From Allantophomopsis cytisporea (taxonomy: Eukaryota > Ascomycota > Leotiomycetes > Phacidiales > Phacidiaceae): a stretch of 64,000 bases of DNA. The notes beneath the pieces are model-generated. The model was not told the origin of the DNA. It did no database searches and was given only the letters and a program-made list of their open reading frames with translations. Both the position numbers and the translations under genes were made by a program. The DNA lies in assembly GCA_024752435.1 (NCBI GenBank), contig CP103021.1, positions 1,736,001 through 1,800,000 of the forward strand. Reading direction: 5' to 3'. Positions 26,789 through 39,315 of the stretch are shown here, piece after piece; position 1 is the stretch's first letter, and each line of letters opens with the position of its first letter.

Positions 26789-28803
26789 AAGAGGGTGATG
26801 ATTGTTGGATATGAGCAAATGGTGTTTACTGGGTGGCTGTGTGTATCAATGTGGTGGTTGGATGCCGGTATCTTTGTAAGGGTGTTCAAGATGGTACTGG
26901 GAGTGGTGTTGGATAGATTGTTGACTTGGGAAATATATTATTATGTCGATGGCGTATGGTCAAAAGTATTCTTATTTCATCTTTCAACAAGAGGGCTTTC
27001 TTATGCCTGGCTTAAATCTCTTGAATAATATTATTATGTTACTTGGCAAGATGTTTCTCCGTCTAGTATGAGAGTCCATTTGAGAACATCTTGACGAGTT
27101 GTGATTCTTCTCTCCTTTGGCTGGTACGATAGCTCAATTGACTCGCTCGGTCACAATTCGTTCATGTTCGAATTGGGTTAATTGGAGGTATTAGCATCCT
27201 TTCCAAGGAATGGATACTTTTCTCCTTCGAACATGATACTTCAACCACATGAATGCATTTGTGATTTCGTTTCACTCAAAACGATATCCGGGATATCCTA
27301 AGTCCTGCCCTTTAAAATTACGGAATAAAAATTAATTTACCAAGAAGATAAGAACGACATGACTTTTTGCAAGTACAGATTATTACCGCGATAATCCAGG
27401 TTATTACTTTCATGCAAAATTGAACTCATGGAAAGTAAGTCGACATTCCATTCTTAGTATTTCAACATTTGAAAATCAAATTAGATGTCCATCATAAACC
27501 TCACCAACATTCCATCTCATTTCCTTAACTTCAAATCTCTTCACAACTCACCATCACAGTAGAAAATACTTCACGCCTCTCCCTCGCATACCCTCGCAGT
27601 TCCGTGCCGGATGCGGCATGTCACGATATGCACATCCAAGACAGCGTACGGATTCAGAGTCTCGAAGCGCCACCATCGTCACGTTCAACTATGACCATTT
27701 ATGCGGATTTATGCTCAAGCTCAGTGTGTCGTGTACAGAGTCTAAAGACTCTTCGAGTCATGCGTACGCAGTACTAACTATGCGCCGTTGCCACCCCCTT
27801 CTAGAAGGCCCTTCTGATTGAGTCGTGACTGGGATCCGTTGTCGTTGACGTGCTGTCAGACAATCCTTCGCTTTTAAAAATAGATGCTTTGGTGGAAGAA
27901 TGAGTGCCTGGTGGGAAGGCGATGCGCGTATGTCTGTGGCTGTAGATATCGCAAACTGGCGTGGAAAATAATCAAAAATAATTCAGAATTCACTGGTATT
28001 TTCTATGAATTACAAATTCATGATTTCCTGAATTATTGGTCTTTAATAAATGATTTTCTCTTCCCTTCATCTCTTAAATTCCATTATTTTTCTGCCTCTG
28101 CCAGTCTCAGCCCAAATCACATGCTGGCCCAACCTCCATCCATCATCCCCGTAACTACGATGGTTACCACTAGCGGCCTCTCGCTTAACACGGCCGACCA
28201 GCTCAGCATCGCAATCTACTCGGCCACCAAAGACTGTACCGCGACTTTACGTGCCGACTGTGCAGTCCAGTGTTGTCTACTGCGTACTGCTGTACGGATA
28301 GACATAGGAGGGAAACAACGAAACACAAACAAATCCACCCAACCATTCACACGGAGACCCCTCCACCGCCCAAAAACATCAACCATCGACGACATCAACA
28401 TCAACACCGACATCGACAAACTACAACCACTAACACCAGCAAAGTATCTCCATATACTCGACGCCCACCCCCCCGTTCTCGACATCACATACTGAAACAA
28501 CTCTCGACGAAACCTTATCAAAGGATCCGGCATCCTCCATCACCGTCACCCCCACTGCGGACTGTTGACGACGTGAACCACGCCCGACCACCACCACCAC
28601 CACCTTATGATGTCGCCATGATCGCAACTTGATTCGGATCAAACGCTGCAGGACAGAATACACCATAGATACCTACACGAGTAGTAGCTACAGTATCATT
28701 CGCAGGACACGAACCACAAGATATCGAACCCCGAGACACCTCGAGCTGTGCAGGCCCTGCGCCCAGCCCCCTCCTTGACCGCGACCATACCAGCTCTACC
28801 ACC
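26789..28803. other. Intergenic region and probable nudE leader
   Basis: No gene is supported. The region 28100-28620 is C-rich with CACCAC and ATCAACAC repeats, and an open frame there (to 28495) lacks motifs; it more likely forms the promoter and leader of the nudE gene. Confidence 0.45.
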
Positions 28804-30631
28804 ATGGAACTTTCTTCATCACCTCCAACCGCTTCATCAGCCCCAGAGGATGCGCTCGCTTACTACAAGTCCCAATATGAGTTGTTAGAATCCGAACTCG
28901 CTGACTTCCAGGCCTCGAGTCAGGAACTGGAGGCAGAGCTCGAGAAGGATGTGGAGGCTGCAGAGAAGAGAGAAAGGGCACTGAGAGAGAAGGTTGAGGG
29001 TTTAGGATTTGAGGTAGAGGAATGGAAGGTAGGTCTTCGAGGACATATTCGTAAGTGAACGTGGATCACTGACCGTGTTGCAGAACAAATATAAACAAGC
29101 AAAGACGGAGGCGAATTCTGCGCAAAATGTCTTGCAGAAGGAAATCACTACTCTTCGGGACGCGAATCGATCGTTGCAACTCAAACTTAGAGATATTGAG
29201 GTTGCAAATGACGATTTTGAAATGCAAGCGCGACACACGTCGTCATCTCTCGAAGATTTGGAGTCGAAATTCAATGTCTCCATTGAGCGAGGAGTCATGT
29301 TGGAGGAGGAAATCAAGATTGGTGAACAAGAGCGCGAACAACTACGAATCGAAACGCAAAGACTGCGCGATGAATTAGGTGACCTCAAAATCGAAGCGGA
29401 AATCATGCAAGACAAGCTTAAGAAACAGAAGGAACTCCCCGCAATTTCGACGTCATTTGGGGGTCATTCGCACGCATACGACGAATCCCCTACATCGACA
29501 GCTTCTTCTCCAATCGTAACGACCCCACCAGACAGTAAATCTGTCTCGACCGTAGATACCATATCAGAAACCCCGACACCGCCATCTCCACCACGATTCG
29601 TCGATTCTATCAAACGACAGCCTGGCTCACGAACATCGATGAACCCACCCAGCCGAATTCGTCAACCGTCGACCGATCTTACTTCTACCCCGAAAGCACC
29701 TAATTTCTCAAGATATCCGGGACTTTCCCGCACAACATCGACCGCCCGTGCAACTCCAGTACCTCGTAGTGCGACTAGTAGAACTACTTCTACGCGTGGA
29801 ATGACGAATTCTACGTCTTTGACCCATATTCGCAGCCTGACGGCGCAAATGCAGCGTCTGGAACAACGAGTCCAGTCTGCTCGTGCTAAGCTGCCGCCGC
29901 CGTCAACAGCGACGACTCCCGATCCAAGTCGCACAGGTTCAGCAAACAGCAACCATATGCCGCCTAGTGTCACCATCCGCAGTCGAAAGAGAATGAGTGG
30001 AAGCACTGTGGGAAGTAACACTTCTCTAACAGAAGGTACACCCGCCACAACGAGTCGCCACGTATCCCGCATATCCACCTCAGGTATCTCCCGCCTAAGT
30101 TTTGGACCCCTCCCCAAGCGCGACGCCCCAGAAAGCGAAGCTTCCGCGTCATCCCGCCCATCCAGCCGCACCTCCGGCTCAGTATATAGCCGCGGCGAGC
30201 GACCTACTTCCCGAGCTGGCTACGATAGACCTCCTAGCCGTGCGAGCAATACGGGAGCCCGCACGCCTCTGGGCCATTACAGCCAAAGCACCGTCGCAGA
30301 ATCCCGACGTCCGAGAAGTTCTGTAGGTGGTAGCTATGCTGCCCTCCATGGTCATGGTCACTCCCACTCTCAGAGCGTCAACCATGTTGATCGTGACATC
30401 GACGAGGAAAACGAGTTCCATACTCCCAATAGGAGGAATTCAACCCTTCGTGACCGTGAAGAGAGCGGAATCCCCACTCCGAGTGGTATCCCTACGCCCA
30501 GTGGAATTTCTCGTCGTATGTCTTCGGGCCCTGGAAGGAGGACGTCGAGTAGTCTTGGCTTTAGGGAGGGCGAGCGTAGACTTACGACTGGTACAGGAAG
30601 AAAATTGAGTGGTGTTGGGGAGACTTATTGA
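28804..30631 (+). CDS. nudE: Nuclear distribution protein NudE
   Basis: Two exons, 28804-29028 and 29084-30631, joined in phase 0 over a 55-nt intron; 590 residues. The ATG sits in a CACCATGG context. Residues 15-190 form an almost unbroken coiled coil beginning YYKSQYELLESEL and continuing with KYKQAKTEANSAQNVLQKE, ANDDFEMQARHTSSSLEDLE and QRLRDELGDLKIEAE, which are hallmark NudE/Ndel1 sequences. NudE binds the LIS1 homologue NudF and cytoplasmic dynein, and controls nuclear migration along microtubules in hyphae. The remaining two thirds is Ser/Thr/Pro/Arg-rich and probably disordered, with a short duplicated IPTPSG motif near residue 555 that resembles basic Ser-Pro microtubule or end-binding sites (inference). 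Confidence 0.95.
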
Positions 30632-33600
30632 TGGGGCGCTATGTTTGAGTCTTGTTTGTGTTTTAAGGAGTGATATTTACTCTCTGTTTGAGTATAGTGA
30701 AGAGGAGGAATGAGAGGGGATGGGATATCTTGGCAGAGGTGGGGATAGATGGCGCTGATTGATACCTATACCGATACTGATACTGACTGGATGAGATGGA
30801 TGGGGATACCAGCAGGGGCAGAGCACATTGGCTTGCTTGATTGATTGATTGACTTTTTGGGGAGAGAGAGAAACTGGTAAACTACTGCAACTACTACTAT
30901 TACTACTTACTATTTATGTTCTTGAGCGAGCATAGAGCCGGTTACTGGCTACACTTTATATCATTGTTTTCTTTTGTTAGGATGGGAGGGAGATTGGAGG
31001 AAGATTCGTGGACGGCACAGATGTAGAGATTGCTTTGCTTGCTGGGGAGATTGGGGTGCGGTGAGGTGGGGAAGGGAGGGGAAGAGATAGGTGGATAATG
31101 AATGTCATGTTATGATATACCTCTTGTGCTGTTCTTTTGAATTGTGCATTTGGGTCGTGATTAGTATATATCACCCATAATACCCATATATCCTTCGTCT
31201 CTGAACCCCAAGGAGACTTCAGGCTCTGGAAGAAACACGTATGCTTTGTTCATCCGCATCGACGACTCAGAACTTGCCAACTCCCCTGCTTTTCGTCGTC
31301 GTTATCGTCGGCATCGTTGGTACGCTCACCATCATCTGTATTCGTCGTCAACTAAGAAAACGCATTTCGTGTCTGGAACTGGAACAGGAACAGCTCTGGA
31401 CTTTGGTGTGTAAAGATTTCGGTGCGTTTATGTTAGTCGGTAGCAAGAACTTTCACGCCTTTATATATATGACGTGCTTTGTACTGATGCTTGTCCTCTG
31501 TTGGGAGTGATGGGATGCTGCGTAGAGTTATTGAGTTTCAACCATAAGATGTAAGTTGAAGTTGGTATTGGTGAGATTGTCAGTATTGTTACGTGTCATT
31601 AATGTTGTCCTTTGAGGATGGATTGGCTTGTAGTGTGGGGTTGTGGGTACTGTTGTTAGATATTTTGTGTCTGTTGTAGAGCTGGCGGTTTGAATTGTAT
31701 ATTGTAGTGAATTAATATTGAGCGATCTTTAGTACTTGAGATAGTATTGGGATCTATTCTTTGTTTTTCATGGCTTCTAGAGAACTTTATCGCCAGATCC
31801 AGGGTGTATTAGTGATTTATAGGTAGTATAGATTATTGATAAATTTTCAATATCATTCTACGTGGTAGCAATAGAAGATTAAGATGAGGTAACCTCATAG
31901 GAGTTCTTGAAGATGACTCCAGATAGATATATACTGAGACAGGATTCTGACTGAGGCTTTGGGGATGAATCACAAGAGCGTACTTAGCTAGATTTTTGTA
32001 TGCTGTAGACAGGAAGTATAAAAGAGGGAACGTTGCCCTTTCGATCAAGCTAAACAAAGAGATTCCGAATGTCCCGAATGATGTGCGTGGCTCATCTAGA
32101 AGAAGTTCTTTGATGCGACATTCTGAGCTCGTTGAGTCGTCGTCATCATTAAGAATAACGTCAACGTCAACGAACGACGCCAATGACTATATCGATGTCG
32201 ACGACTTACCCTACTGACCTTCCGATCATACTCCTGCCATACTAAGCGCGATCCTGAAATACTTCAGTAGTGTTCTCCTTACAGATTGGTAAATGTCATA
32301 GCAGTGTTTATATATGCCTAGATATAACTCTTTCACTAACAGAATTTATATTTCTAAGAAATAAAATAAATAATGTGCTCTCCTACAATAAATTTGACCC
32401 TTTGATATAACTTCTACATACCCATTGTCTTTACACATACAATTGATATTACTAATATCACCTGCATCTTGAGTTATCGAGGAACAACGCATGATGTTCG
32501 TCGAGGGGAATTAACAGTTAGTTGAAATATAGACTTACTACGCATCTATACTTTCTTACCTACCTAGCCTAAAATCATAGCTGTGTTTCTTGAAGTTATG
32601 CTTGGTATGCGTACAATTGGCACATATTTCATACTGGAAATAAGTAATATTATCATCATTTCTACTATGTTCAAGATACGTAGATGCTGAGAAAAGTCAA
32701 GAGTTGAGTGAGACATACGTTTTGGGGCCTATGCTGCAAATGCTACTGTGGTGTAGAGTTATATAAATATCCTCAAAAGGAATAAGCTTGAACGCTGGCT
32801 TTCTTCCAATCGGAAAGCATAGCTATCTATACATTGCCTATCTATCCTAAAGAAGGTCGCATGAAGTTTTCTTGCGTTCTCGTCATTATTTAAGTTCTCG
32901 TTATCATCGACTATGTCATTATCATAAGAGATAATTACCATCTGTGTTTCTTCGCATAACTTGTAGTAGCACAAGCATCATATCTCGTTGTCGATACCCT
33001 TGCATTTCTCGGAAAGGATTTGATGTTTTGATAAGAGGAGATATTAATACCTCGGAGGCAGCACTTTTAGGTGGGCAGTTTCCACCCCAGGCGCAGAAAT
33101 CAGATGTCAGCTCATCTTGAATGTGATTCCTTACCCGCTGAACGTATATTTGAAACACTTCCTATTATCATACTTATCATTGCTTTTACTAATCTCATAT
33201 CTAATATTTCGCCGCTAATAACTTCCCTAAACTATTCTTCGGCGCTACTGTCATAGATGTGGAGCCTCAAGTGTCTATAAAAGGGCATTTTGACTTTTGC
33301 GTAGAATGTGTAGAACACCGTTGAGAAGATTTGCAAGTCTTACAAGGAAGGTAAACCTATCGTTCCGTTGGAAAAAAAGTCATCTTGCAGAACCAAGAAA
33401 GCCTCGATATTTATCTTCTCATCATCGTTAGTCTCACCATCGTCATTCATGACATCGCCGTCAACGATCATCTTCAAGCCATTATTGATGTGGACCACAA
33501 AATACCTCAACGTGAATTGTAAACACTTCTGCAGGTAAGGTCGCGTATTCTCAAGATGGGGATGATGGTGTTTAGATACTTGTGAAGAGAGAGTTAGGAA

Positions 33601-35266
33601 AATAAACTTGAAGTCATGCCAAGGTATCACTGTACATCACATGTGCGACTAGCAGATCATACACCTTACAACCTTCATCCAAAACCTATATATTATACTC
33701 GAATACAGATCAGCAGTCAAACATCCATGTTACTAGATACTATTTAAGCCGTATCAGACAGAACTCTACATCCAATACATAGAGCCTATCTGTTTTAGCT
33801 AGATCCAATGCGCCACCCAGTTCCACATAGAACCACCATCATCAATCTTCCTTAATCAAAGTAATCAACTTACATTGAGACCAAGTCCCACTGACAAAAG
33901 GCAACCACAAGTCATTTCCGTAATATCACGTCTCCCATCCAAGACCACCTCGACTTCCCATAAAAGGCCCCAGTCTCGCTCGGTGCCAGATATTCCACTA
34001 CACTCCCCAACCGACGTTTAATTTTAAGTTTAGCCGCTCAATAAACTTCATCCGGGATGCACAGTAAGTCGGTAGTGGATCCAAATATCCAGCTCCGCTC
34101 TCCACTCCGCTGAAAAGTCCGGAGGGATGTCGCGGAGAAGCGTATGTAACACGACATGGACTTAGATGCAACACACACATGACCCACGGTGCAAGTCAGC
34201 TACCAGCCACATCTAGGCGCCGGCTGTTTTCTACACGCCGTTGCTCGGGTCATTGTTGTTGGCGTGTCGTTGAGTTCACTTCGAGCGAGGGATTTCACTC
34301 GCTCGACTTGAAACGAATGATGCTGCCACGCCGTTCACCGGCGGATTTCGTCATTAGGTCCCGAGTAGCTGGAGGAGAAGGTAGGTGGCAGTTTTCCATC
34401 GGCTTTGATTCGGTTTTGGGATGAATGGGTGTGGGTGCCCGGGACTGGATGGCCGAAAAGATACTCCGATGTCTGTCTGTCTTGAGGCGCTGTCGAGGTG
34501 GTGGTGGTGGTGGTGGACAACGTGTTTTGCTCGAAGGATGAAACGAAGGATGATCGGGGTGGCTCAGAAGGCACTTCCTGGAGGGCTGGAATACTTACGT
34601 GGAAGGATGATTATGGACTTCATTATTCACATAAAACATTCCGCAGAGATCATTTCGTGTACGTGTTCATGTAGGAATATCTTGGGGTGTACTACGTACG
34701 GGGTAATCATTATCAACCGAAGGGTAAGCTTGATGTAAGCATAACGACGCGGCTGATATGTGACGGATAGGGAAATTCAATAAGGTCTCGGACGTAAAGC
34801 ATGAACATCTTTGGGGGCATTCAGAATACCTTCTTAAATACCCAATAGCTCAATCTTTTTATTGAGATTGCGACATCGAATCTGAATCTGAATTGCCAAA
34901 TCTCCATGATTGTACAGCATGATCAACTGAAACGAACACCCATCGAGACGGTCCTTTGGTGCTTCAGCGAATGCACGTCGGAGTCCATCCCTCCTCGGGC
35001 ATCGTCCTATCGGGCAGGCCCTTTGCGCTCCTTCAACCGACACTGGCCATGTGCCTATATCCTTCCATCTACCAAATGCGATGAATATCATTGTACCTGT
35101 TCATATACGCATCCATGACAATACAGGAATCGTAGCGAGTGATGCATGCCAAACCATGCGGCGGGCGCGGAGCGGATATCCCCACCTCGACCGACAGCCT
35201 CAATAATAATCACCACTTCACTACGTACATACGTACAATGATAATTCACACGCGAGTATTGACATG
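30632..35266. other. Gene-poor, AT-rich interval
   Basis: No confident gene. A 89-codon frame at 31241-31510 starts with ATG and encodes a hydrophobic helix (LLFVVVIVGIVGTLTIICI) followed by a basic patch, but it has no recognised relative and is listed separately at low confidence. The sequence from about 31500 to 33800 is AT-rich with many stops in all frames. A GGT run occurs near 34497-34515. Confidence 0.4.
31241..31510 (+). CDS. Possible small single-pass membrane protein
   Basis: An ATG-initiated frame of 89 codons encodes a Thr/Pro-rich start, a strong hydrophobic helix near residues 17-34, a basic stop-transfer patch (RRQLRKR) and a second hydrophobic stretch near the end. No family recognised, and no splice support. 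It may be a real small gene or a chance frame. Confidence 0.25.
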   Translation: MLCSSASTTQNLPTPLLFVVVIVGIVGTLTIICIRRQLRKRISCLELEQEQLWTLVCKDFGAFMLVGSKNFHAFIYMTCFVLMLVLCWE

Positions 35267-35489
35267 CTATGCTTTACCACCCGGGAAACGCTGGCCAAAC
35301 CAGCGTATCATTTCCCTTGGCAAGGCTTGAACTGAGTCCCAAAACGTTCGTCTTTCCTCTTGAACTATTGTTATCGCACGCCGGTAAGGTTCAGGTACCC
35401 TTTGGTTTAATGTCCTGCAGTAAGGTACGTATGGGTATGGACATGACGATGGATGGTACTTACGGTACATATCGTCGTATCGTCGGCAT
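35267..35489 (-). CDS. Candidate small spliced gene, 57 residues
   Basis: Two exons, 35489-35464 and 35414-35267, are joined by a 49-nt intron with a full GTAAGT donor and a CTTACTGCAG acceptor. The joined frame (phase 2) encodes 57 residues starting MPTIRRYVP and ending GQRFPGGKA, basic and Arg-rich, with Trp-containing amphipathic segments (RRTFWDSVQALPREMIRWF). The ATG is directly preceded by an ATG-TGA start-stop pair in the same frame. I do not recognise the family; a small mitochondrial or nucleic-acid-binding protein would fit the composition, but this is guesswork. Confidence 0.4.
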
Positions 35490-38400
35490 TCACATCTCCG
35501 CAAACATAACATCCCACCACGGACTTCCGAATCCGCTGCTTTCTCTCCGCCAGAACGGCCCGTAGGCCCCTTTCGTGCTCCGCTGCCACCATGCAAAGAC
35601 CAGATGGGCTTGTGAAATCTCGTGTTGTGAACTACCGTCTTGAATATTCTACTTCTTGCTCTAATCCACTCTGCTCTGAGTTGCGGGTGATGGGCACTGC
35701 CATGATTGCATGGCATAGCGGCATATTGTTATTCAGATTCATACAGCAGTAGCATGGGCACAAATAGTGATGGGGAAGACAATGGAAGCTTGGCGCTTCT
35801 CGGGGATATTTGCCGACTTGAAAGGCGCTAGATGGAATGTTGGGGTTGTAGTGCGGAAGGCGGTAAACGAGTAGTGAGTGCTGAGTGATGGCTTTTGATT
35901 AGAGTCGAGGTGAGTCTTGAAGAGGTGGACGAGATTTGAGGACTGGTATCGACGATTGGCATTGGAACTGGGTCGTGGAGAAAGACGATTGGGGATCGAG
36001 GATTGGGAAAGGCTTCGGCGTAATGTTTGACGTTGGTAATGGTGAGGTTCGTTCGCTGGACGCTAGATCTGGCTTGAGGGGGTGTAGATGCTACGGAATA
36101 CAGATGGAATTTCGGCTGTGTGGATTGATGATGGTGGTTGAGTGAGAGGTGGTTGTGCAACTCAAATATTGCCACTTTCAAGAGACTTTATCAAACTATT
36201 GGGCTCTCCGTCTCAAAAGACACATATTGCTGGGAATGCACAAGTAGCTGTGTAACGGAGCAATTCCGTGAAGTTCCATAACTATTGGTGCATTAACATC
36301 ATGAAGTTATATTATTCCCTTTTTGGCAATGCAGTGCTTCTCTTTGGTGGTCACGGCGATCATGATGATTTTGGCGAGGATTTTTTGTTTGGCGCTCGTG
36401 CGGACCCGCGTAGAGTCCAGTCCAGATGTGCGTGGCCAGAGGTGGCAGGATCCACATACCCAACAGTTGTTGTTTGCCGACCTAGAGCGAGTGAGAGAGA
36501 GAGAGGTGTGAACCCCTTCCCTTTTATCCCGAGTGCTTGTCCGTTCCCCTTCATGCTGTGTGCGCTAGACGAGGCCAAATATTGAATGATGAGAGCCTGG
36601 GATATATGGATAAAATGCTTTTTATTGCAGCAATAATCCTCTTCACTTTGAAGACGAACGTTGCCTTTTGAAGACCGTTGATTGATTCATGGATGATTGA
36701 TTATGGTTATCTTGATGGGGTAAATTGGGGGTCGATGCAGGAATACGAGTTTGGTAGGTGGTTGATGGGATGGGGGGTGTTTTGGGATGGGTTTATGTCT
36801 GTTGAAATTAATATTGGAATCATGGGAGGGATAAATACAAGATTTCTGGATTGAGCAGATACCAAATGATAAGATGAGATATGGGGTTGAGATATGGAGA
36901 TGGAGATGGAGATGAATTCGGATATGCAGATAGTCATCATAGAGATGGTCATGAATATATGGATGTATTTGTAGAATAAAGACATGTAAGGTAAGGTAAG
37001 TACACAAGTAGGTAAGTAGTAATGTATAATAAGCTGACTCCAGCTGATGTTACATCGGTTTATAGGTATACGTTAGTCCTAGCAAATCTAGTAATCTCAT
37101 ATCATAGATACGTGGTCTAGGGGAATTTCTTTTTTCTTTTTTCTCTTTTTCTTTCTTCTTTCATTTGTATGATCCGGAAGCGTGTGAGGCTGGATAATTT
37201 CAACAGCAATCGTGAAATTCTTCTAACGATCACGGTCACGATTACCATTGACTTGACTGTCGGTCTAGAACGCCAATAAGGTGATGACATGAAATATGAT
37301 CATGATATATATATTTATACATAAACTTCTCGAAACCGATGCCACTTACTACCTTCTTTCCATAATTTACGTATACATCCCGTTGTCGTGAACCGTTGTT
37401 GACGCTCTTCGATAATTTTTCGTGATCTTTCCCCAATATTCCATTCCTGATCTTCCATTCGTGGTTTAGTGTCCCCAAGCTCAGCACTATCTTAGCGTCA
37501 GATGTTGAGGGTTGGGTTTACCGACTCAACGAGCTTGGAGCTGTTGAACAAGATCCTGAGGATCGACATTTGCGCACCTTGTCGGATATGTATGTAGAGT
37601 AATCGGGTAGGATTCTATCCAGGTTTCAATCTGGTAGAGAAGGATTCATTGGATGATAAAAGCATAGAGAACTGCAGAGGAAGAGATGATGAGAAAATAG
37701 TCCAGCGAAATCTTTACCAGAGAGAAGATAAAAGCTGTTGAATTTAATCCAAAATCAATCACTCACTCACTCACTCTCTCTTCTCCAAACCACTCCCGTA
37801 ATCAATCAATCAACAAATTTAAGATGTACGGAGAAGCTAATGGACTAGGTACTGTGGTAGTTTACCATCAACACCAAGGGAAACAATAACACTACACCAT
37901 AAACAGAAAGAAAGTAGCGAAGTAACCCTCTGATAGACAAGGGGAGAGGGAGGTTTATGAGGACAAGAAGTGCTTGAGAAAAAGAAAGAGGGAGAGGGAG
38001 AGTATGAATAACAATAAAGAGAGCTATACGGAGTCGAAAGCGAGCGAGAGAGCTCAGCTCTCTTTCTGTCTTCCACTTCTCATCATCATCATGTCTCCAC
38101 ATCAAACCAGGCTCTACCCGTACCTGATCTTCACCCACTCCGTATACCTAGTCCACTTCAGCCAAACAGATTGCGCACAACACACACCTACCTCACCTCA
38201 CTTGACCAGGACTTTTGATTTTAGACTATCAACTATCCAGGACCACCCGGGCATTATCATACACCCACTCCTCCTTGGGCCTTACCGCAACGCCGCCGGT
38301 GGGAGTGCACTTGACTGGGACTTCCATTTCCGTGTAATGCTTAGAGAAGCGTAGTAGTGTAATCATGTTGTCGTTGTATGGATGTGTCCATACATTACAG

Positions 38401-38659
38401 GTATGTGGCATTATGGGCGGATGAGTTGGGGGTGCGTGCTTATTCTATCCATAAGACCAACCAGAAATATACGTCCGCCGCTCCAGAATTCTTCAAAAAG
38501 AACACACTTTCTCCCCGATTCCGAACCTCTTGACCTTGGACCTGACGCTCTCTCTCCACTCACAAGGAAAAAGAAAAAAAGAGACAGAGGAGACCCGGTC
38601 AATTTCCTCTTCCCACCCCTCCCCTCAACATACTCCTCCCCCAAAGAACTCTCGGCCTT

Positions 38660-38705
38660 GTCTAAGAAGTCTAAGAAGTCTAAGAAGTCCAAGAAGGTCA
38701 AGAAA
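38660..38705. repeat. Tandem 9-bp repeat TCTAAGAAG
   Basis: Four to five copies of TC(T/C)AAGAAG, the last ones degenerate. It lies in the region upstream of ACC1. No function inferred. Confidence 0.7.
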
Positions 38706-38913
38706 ATAATACTTAACTCTCCCAACCTCACCTCTCATCTATCCACCTACTTGATCTACCTCACCTTACCTTACCTCTCTACTCTACACTCTTATTCTCC
38801 TACGAATTATATACTCTACCCCACATCCCCAATTCTTTTCTAAGCTTCTATCCTCTTTTCTCCAACAGAGAAAAAAAGAATTTAGAAATTGAAAAGAATA
38901 ATCCCCCAAAAAC

Positions 38914-38948
38914 GAGAAAAGAGAAAAGAGAAAAGAGAAAAGAGAAAA
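38914..38948. repeat. Tandem 7-bp repeat GAGAAAA
   Basis: About five near-identical copies of a seven-base purine unit, in the leader or promoter region of ACC1. Confidence 0.7.
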
Positions 38949-39315
38949 CGAGAACGAGGAGAGTAAAGCAAAACAAGAATAGAAAAGAAGGTCGATAATT
39001 GAGAATTCCTTCTCTTTTTCCCCTCTTAATTTCTAGAGCTACTGTTGCTTCTGCGTTCAGTCTATCGCATCTGCATTTCCCGGGCATCTTTTTGCGGGCA
39101 GGCCTCGGATTATCCTCAATCTTACCCCAACGGAGCTTTTTACGACCACCCAACACCAAGCTTCCTCACCAAACATCTACCAAAACCACCTCTCTCTCTT
39201 TCCTGTATTTTGCCTTGATACCCCCCAATTCGCCTTTTCCCCGGCGGATCTCTTCACTTTATCTACGAATTTATAAATCTCGACAGTCGAGCAATCGACT
39301 CTTCTCAACATAATC

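Larger units (their letters stand above)
35490..39315. other. Long ACC1 upstream region with simple repeats
   Basis: No gene is supported. Features are a polypyrimidine tract at 37130-37162, a CACT repeat near 37760-37780, a nine-base TCTAAGAAG repeat at 38660-38697, a GAGAAAA repeat at 38918-38947 and CT-rich sequence from 39000 to the ACC1 start. An in-frame TAA at 39274 closes the ACC1 frame upstream, so there is no in-frame N-terminal extension. Confidence 0.5.

Noticed and set aside
27125..27195. TAGCTCAATTG and GTTCGAATT at tRNA-like spacing.
   Set aside because: The acceptor and T stems cannot be paired, so no cloverleaf forms.
38999..39313. A 104-codon frame rich in Leu, Ser and Arg without acidic residues just before the ACC1 ATG, like a mitochondrial presequence and reminiscent of non-AUG-started mitochondrial ACC in yeasts.
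   Set aside because: It is not in frame with ACC1, has no ATG start and ends in a stop before the ACC1 ATG; the ACC1 frame itself has an upstream TAA at 39274.
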